Made by a program: the position numbers and the translations under genes. The notes below the pieces were generated by a model, which was given only the letters and a program-made list of their open reading frames with translations, was not told the origin of the DNA and did not search any database. Source: G965205725 sp965205725 (lineage in GTDB: Bacteria; Pseudomonadota; Gammaproteobacteria; Pseudomonadales; Halieaceae). From it: DNA of 64,000 bases. Below are positions 61,236-64,000 of the stretch, piece by piece (within the stretch, counting starts at the first letter, position 1; every line of letters begins with the position of its first letter). Location of the stretch: positions 124,001 to 188,000 of the forward strand of contig OZ242189.1 of assembly GCA_965205725.1 (NCBI GenBank). Direction: 5' to 3'.

Positions 61236-61395
61236 GGGACTTACGGGCTACTTTTCGCGCTGAGTGCTGTCGGTGTTAGCGCATTTGATCGGCTCACAAA
61301 CTCGCCTGCGGCTCAGACATGCTCACCGACGCATCAAATGCGCTAACACCACCACAGCGCACTCTTTATGCGCTTCAAAGCAGCCCGCAAGTCCT
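61236..61395. repeat. Long imperfect inverted repeat built from the 59-bp unit
   Basis: GGTGTTAGCGCATTTGAT (61272-61289) has an exact 18-bp inverse at 61333-61350; similarity continues outward through the whole 59-bp unit to about 61236 and 61395, with a 43-base loop. It is an inverted copy of the same repeat. Confidence 0.85.
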
Positions 61396-61453
61396 CTACT
61401 AAGCGCCCCGCAAGTCCTCTGCTCCATGAGTGTCGCCGCAGAAAAACGACGGG

Positions 61454-61810
61454 CAGGTGGGTCAATCTTGAGGTTTAATCAGGCGAAGCCATAGACGAGC
61501 GCAGATTCAGCCTGTGGGCGGGTGGGTCAATCTTGAGGTTTAATCAGGCGAAGCCATAAACGAGCGCAGGTTCAGCCTGTGGGCAGGTGGGTCAATCTTG
61601 AGGTTTAATCAGGCGAAGCCATAAACGAGCGCAGGTTCAGCCTGTGGGCGGGTGGGTAAATCTTGAGGTTTAATCAGGCGAAGCCATAGACGAGTGCAGG
61701 TTCAGCCTGTGGGCGGGCGGGTAAATCTTGAGGTTTAATCAGGCGAAGCCATCGACAAGCCGCAGATTCAGCCTGTGGGCGGGTGGGTAAACCTTGAAGG
61801 TTTAATCAGG
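61454..61810 (+). repeat. 65-bp tandem repeat, five copies plus a partial sixth
   Basis: The marker GT(C/A)AATCTTGAGG recurs at 61461, 61526, 61591, 61656, 61721 and, diverged, 61787. Units share GGTTTAATCAGGCGAAGCCA and GGTTCAGCCTGTGGGC. Not a multiple of three, no open frame. Confidence 0.95.
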
Positions 61811-61953
61811 GCACGGTTGCGAAAGCGGGTGTTTTTGAGGCTTTCCGCGAGGACTGTTTGAATCCGAATTTTTCCTTTAGGAAAAATCGTTGAGTTCCGC
61901 AGCGGTCAAAAACACCCGCTGAAGCGTGCCCAAACCGCAAGGCTTACCCACCC
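61781..61953. ncRNA. Nested stem-loop structure, possible structured RNA or mobile hairpin
   Basis: Four stems nest inside each other: GGGTGGGTAA (61781) with TTACCCACCC (61944); GGGCACG (61809) with CGTGCCC (61925); AGCGGGTGTTTTTGA (61824-61838) with its perfect 15-base inverse (61906-61920); ATTTTTCC (61868) with GGAAAAAT (61880) closing on TTTA. Nature unknown; a type of RNA is a guess from structure only. Confidence 0.4.
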
Positions 61954-62122
61954 GACCACCTGCCACAGCCAACCACCCGCCACACCCGACCATACCCGCC
62001 ACACCCGACCTCGCCTGTGGCTCAAAACCGCAAGCCCTGAGTGTATGGTTATGAGACTTCCGGGCTGCTTTTCGCGCTGAGTGTTGTGCAAAGCTAGCCA
62101 GACGGCTATATTACGCTGAGCC

Positions 62123-62206
62123 GAGTGCCAAGTGCCAAGTGCCAAGTGCCAAGTGCCAAGTGCCAAGTGCCAAGTGCCAAGTGCCAAGTGCCAAGTGCCA
62201 AGTGCT
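62123..62206 (+). repeat. AAGTGCC heptamer tandem repeat, twelve units
   Basis: Ten exact copies of AAGTGCC (62130-62199) flanked by GAGTGCC and AAGTGCT. It ends 11 bases upstream of TATAAA (62218-62223), a candidate -10 for the surface-protein gene, so the tract fills the -35 and upstream region. Confidence 0.95.
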
Positions 62207-62256
62207 GAAACTCCCAGTATAAAATATATCGAAACCTGGTAAGGAGCACGATAAAA

Positions 62257-64000
62257 ATGGAAGACGCTTTAACCCTGACCCAAAAAATATACATCGCCTA
62301 CTATGGCCGCCCGGCTGACCCCGCTGGATTAAGCTACTGGGCTAATCGCATCGACAGTGAAGGCCTGGAAGCCGTCATTGAGGCCTTCGCCACTTCCCCG
62401 GAGTCGGTTGCCCTCTATGGCGCAGAGACAGGCGAGGCGGAAACAACAGAACTGGTCACCGCAGCCTACCAACAACTCTTCAGCCGTGAACCGGACGCCG
62501 AAGGGCTCGCCTTTTATAGCGAGCGCATCACCAGCGGTGAATTCACCGCAGCCACCGCGATGCTGGACATCCTCAACGGTGCTAGCAACACAGACCTTCA
62601 GGTCGCCGACAACAAGCTGGCCGTTGCCCAGGACTTTACCGATCAGGTGACCGAGCAGGACCTGGCCTACAGCGGCGAAGCCGCAGCGGGAGTGGGCCGA
62701 CTGTTGCTGGATCAGGTCAGCGCCAGTCCCGTACAAGAACTGGAAACAGTCACCCAACTCGCCGTCGAAGTGGCCGACCTGGCCTCCACCCAGACCGAGT
62801 TGGTGGCAGAGTTAATCCCCACCGACGGCGAAGTCGGTGATCTGCTGGACAGCCTGCCCCCAGAGGCCGACGCCGAAGACTTGCTGACCCTCATTGAGGC
62901 CGTAGTCACCTCCGCCCTGGATGACCCGAGCGTGTTGAGTTCCCTGATTGAGGCAGGCGGCGGCAGTTTTGCCAGCACCCTGGAGGCGCTGGATGATGCC
63001 GGCAGCCTGGCAGAGATTCTAAACGAAGCAGACGCAGGCGGCGCTCCGGCGCTGGAAGACCTGCTGATCGACAGCGGTACCGGCGGCGGTATAGCGTTGC
63101 CTGTTCCCCCTCCCCCAACCGATACCACCGCGCCGATGCTGCTCAGCCACATACCGGCGGACGACGCGGACGATGTGGCACTTAACAGTAATATCCTGCT
63201 GACCTTCGACAGCGCGATTGCCTTGGGCAGTGGCACGATCACCCTGGTCAATGCCGCTGACACCAGCGATAACCGAACCATTGATGTCACGGCTCACAAT
63301 AACCAGTTGAGCCTGAGCAGTGACGGCACAGTGTTGACCATTAACCCCAGCGCGGACCTGGCCCTTGACAGCGACTACTACCTGGAGATCGAGACCGGCG
63401 CCATCACCGATGTGGCGGGCAACGCCTATGCGGGCATCAGCGATGCCATCACGCTCAACTTTGCCACTGGCACCGAGGCGGATACCACCGCGCCGACCCT
63501 GAGCAGCAGCACCCCGGCGGACAACGCGACCGCCGTGGCCGCAGGGGCCAACCTCGTGCTGACCTTCGACAGCGCCATTGTCCTGGGCAGCGGCAACATC
63601 ACCCTGGTCAATGACGATGACAACAGCGATAACCGGGTCATTAATGTCGTGACTGACAATGGCCAGTTGTCCATTAACACCGCCGGCACCATGCTGACCA
63701 TTAACCCCACCGAGAACCTGGTTCAGGGCAACACCTACCACCTGGAGATCGCAGCCACCGCCATCACCGATGTGGCGGGCAACGCCTACGCCGGTATCAG
63801 CGATGCCGACGCCCTCAACTTTGCCACCGCCCCCCCACCGGATACCACCGCGCCGATGCTAGTCAGCAGCAGCCCGGCGGACGACGCGACCGCCGTGGCC
63901 GCAGGGGCCAACATCGTGCTGACCTTCGACAGCGCCATTGTCCTGGGCAGCGGCAACATCACCCTGGTCAATGACGATGACAACAGCGATAACCGGGTCA
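62257..64000 (+). CDS. Large surface/secreted protein: DUF4214 domain plus repeated Ig-like domains (3' end outside window)
   Basis: ATG 62257 with AAGGAG at 62241-62246; open to the right edge, at least 581 residues. DUF4214-like repeats open the protein (QKIYIAYYGRPADPAGLSYW, AAYQQLFSREPDAEGLAFY), as in many type I-secreted S-layer or adhesin proteins. After an acidic helical part come Ig-like (Big_5/SbsA type) repeats beginning DTTAP near residues 288, 409 and 529, each about 120 residues, with TLVN and VAGNAYAGIS recurring. There is no N-terminal signal peptide, so secretion by a C-terminal signal is expected. Confidence 0.88.
   Translation, partial: MEDALTLTQKIYIAYYGRPADPAGLSYWANRIDSEGLEAVIEAFATSPESVALYGAETGEAETTELVTAAYQQLFSREPDAEGLAFYSERITSGEFTAATAMLDILNGASNTDLQVADNKLAVAQDFTDQVTEQDLAYSGEAAAGVGRLLLDQVSASPVQELETVTQLAVEVADLASTQTELVAELIPTDGEVGDLLDSLPPEADAEDLLTLIEAVVTSALDDPSVLSSLIEAGGGSFASTLEALDDAGSLAEILNEADAGGAPALEDLLIDSGTGGGIALPVPPPPTDTTAPMLLSHIPADDADDVALNSNILLTFDSAIALGSGTITLVNAADTSDNRTIDVTAHNNQLSLSSDGTVLTINPSADLALDSDYYLEIETGAITDVAGNAYAGISDAITLNFATGTEADTTAPTLSSSTPADNATAVAAGANLVLTFDSAIVLGSGNITLVNDDDNSDNRVINVVTDNGQLSINTAGTMLTINPTENLVQGNTYHLEIAATAITDVAGNAYAGISDADALNFATAPPPDTTAPMLVSSSPADDATAVAAGANIVLTFDSAIVLGSGNITLVNDDDNSDNRV

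Larger units (their letters stand above)
60987..62256. other. Gene-free repeat field upstream of the surface-protein gene
   Basis: No credible gene is seen in these 1.27 kb on either strand. The stretch is made of 59-bp repeats with an inverted copy, a 65-bp tandem array, a nested hairpin, a heptamer tandem and a C-rich linker; the block CGACCATACC...CCGCAAGCCCTGA occurs at 61001-61055 and again at 61987-62040. Confidence 0.8.

Noticed and set aside
62106..62294. Minus-strand frames with repeated LALGTWH.
   Set aside because: They are the heptamer tandem repeat read in frame (three units make 21 bases); no ribosome-binding site and no neighbouring operon.
1..64000. tRNA or rRNA genes.
   Set aside because: No cloverleaf-like segment with GGTTCGAATCC-type T-loop or rRNA-like sequence was noticed by eye; a covariance-model scan would be decisive.

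Overview
The window reads as a chromosomal piece of a marine-type gammaproteobacterium, by gene content and order closest to the Cellvibrionales/Pseudomonas side of the class (inference from synteny, not a database match). Pointers are fabA-fabB, ispB beside rplU-rpmA-obgE-proB, the cell-wall run proA-nadD-rsfS-rlmH-mrdA-rodA-mltB-rlpA-dacA-ybeD-lipB, a NrdA with two ATP-cones, and bfr/bfd. Housekeeping genes are moderately GC-rich; the restriction-modification pair at the left edge and most of the cas operon are clearly AT-richer by eye.

Layout: 1-1465 an incoming C5 methyltransferase (cut by the window edge) facing a SinI/AvaII-like restriction enzyme; 1495-3235 fabB/fabA; 3350-6971 a sugar-nucleotide operon (manC, galU, phosphomannomutase); 7131-9761 pgi and ispB; 9907-11278 an insertion sequence placed between ispB and the rplU promoter; 11445-14396 rplU-rpmA-obgE-proB; 14595-16460 rpsT, a TetR regulator and a tyrosine phosphatase; 16829-28522 a complete type I-F2 (I-Fv) CRISPR-Cas locus with 78 intact repeats plus one degenerate one; 29188-32475 an acyltransferase and a DinG helicase; 32492-36949 nrdA-nrdB and a small gene, with an NrdR/DnaA-type control region at 37358-37464; 37601-39745 argD-argF; 39966-44287 glutaredoxin 4 and an iron-linked cluster (porin, FMN-binding protein, PepSY-type membrane protein, bacterioferritin and its ferredoxin, with Fur-like boxes); 44472-54204 the proA to lipB run; 54379-60986 prfC, glutathione peroxidase, a fatty-acid desaturase, a MATE exporter, a small membrane protein and a D-2-hydroxyacid dehydrogenase with a signal-peptide-like start; 60987-62256 a gene-free, highly repetitive stretch; 62257 to the right edge a large DUF4214/Ig-like surface protein that runs off the window.

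The most interesting material: (1) the CRISPR locus, where the cas7fv gene is cut in two by one in-frame TAA while the array looks recently active and contains re-acquired drifted spacers and opposite-strand overlapping spacers, a primed-adaptation signature; (2) a 139-bp miniature inverted-repeat element present in five full copies, each with an exact 5-bp target duplication, sitting at a stop codon, across a ribosome-binding site and inside the nrdA leader; (3) the repeat field at 60987-62256 with a nested hairpin and a heptamer repeat just upstream of the adhesin gene; (4) an FMN-binding protein ending in eleven heptapeptide repeats. No rRNA or tRNA gene was recognised.
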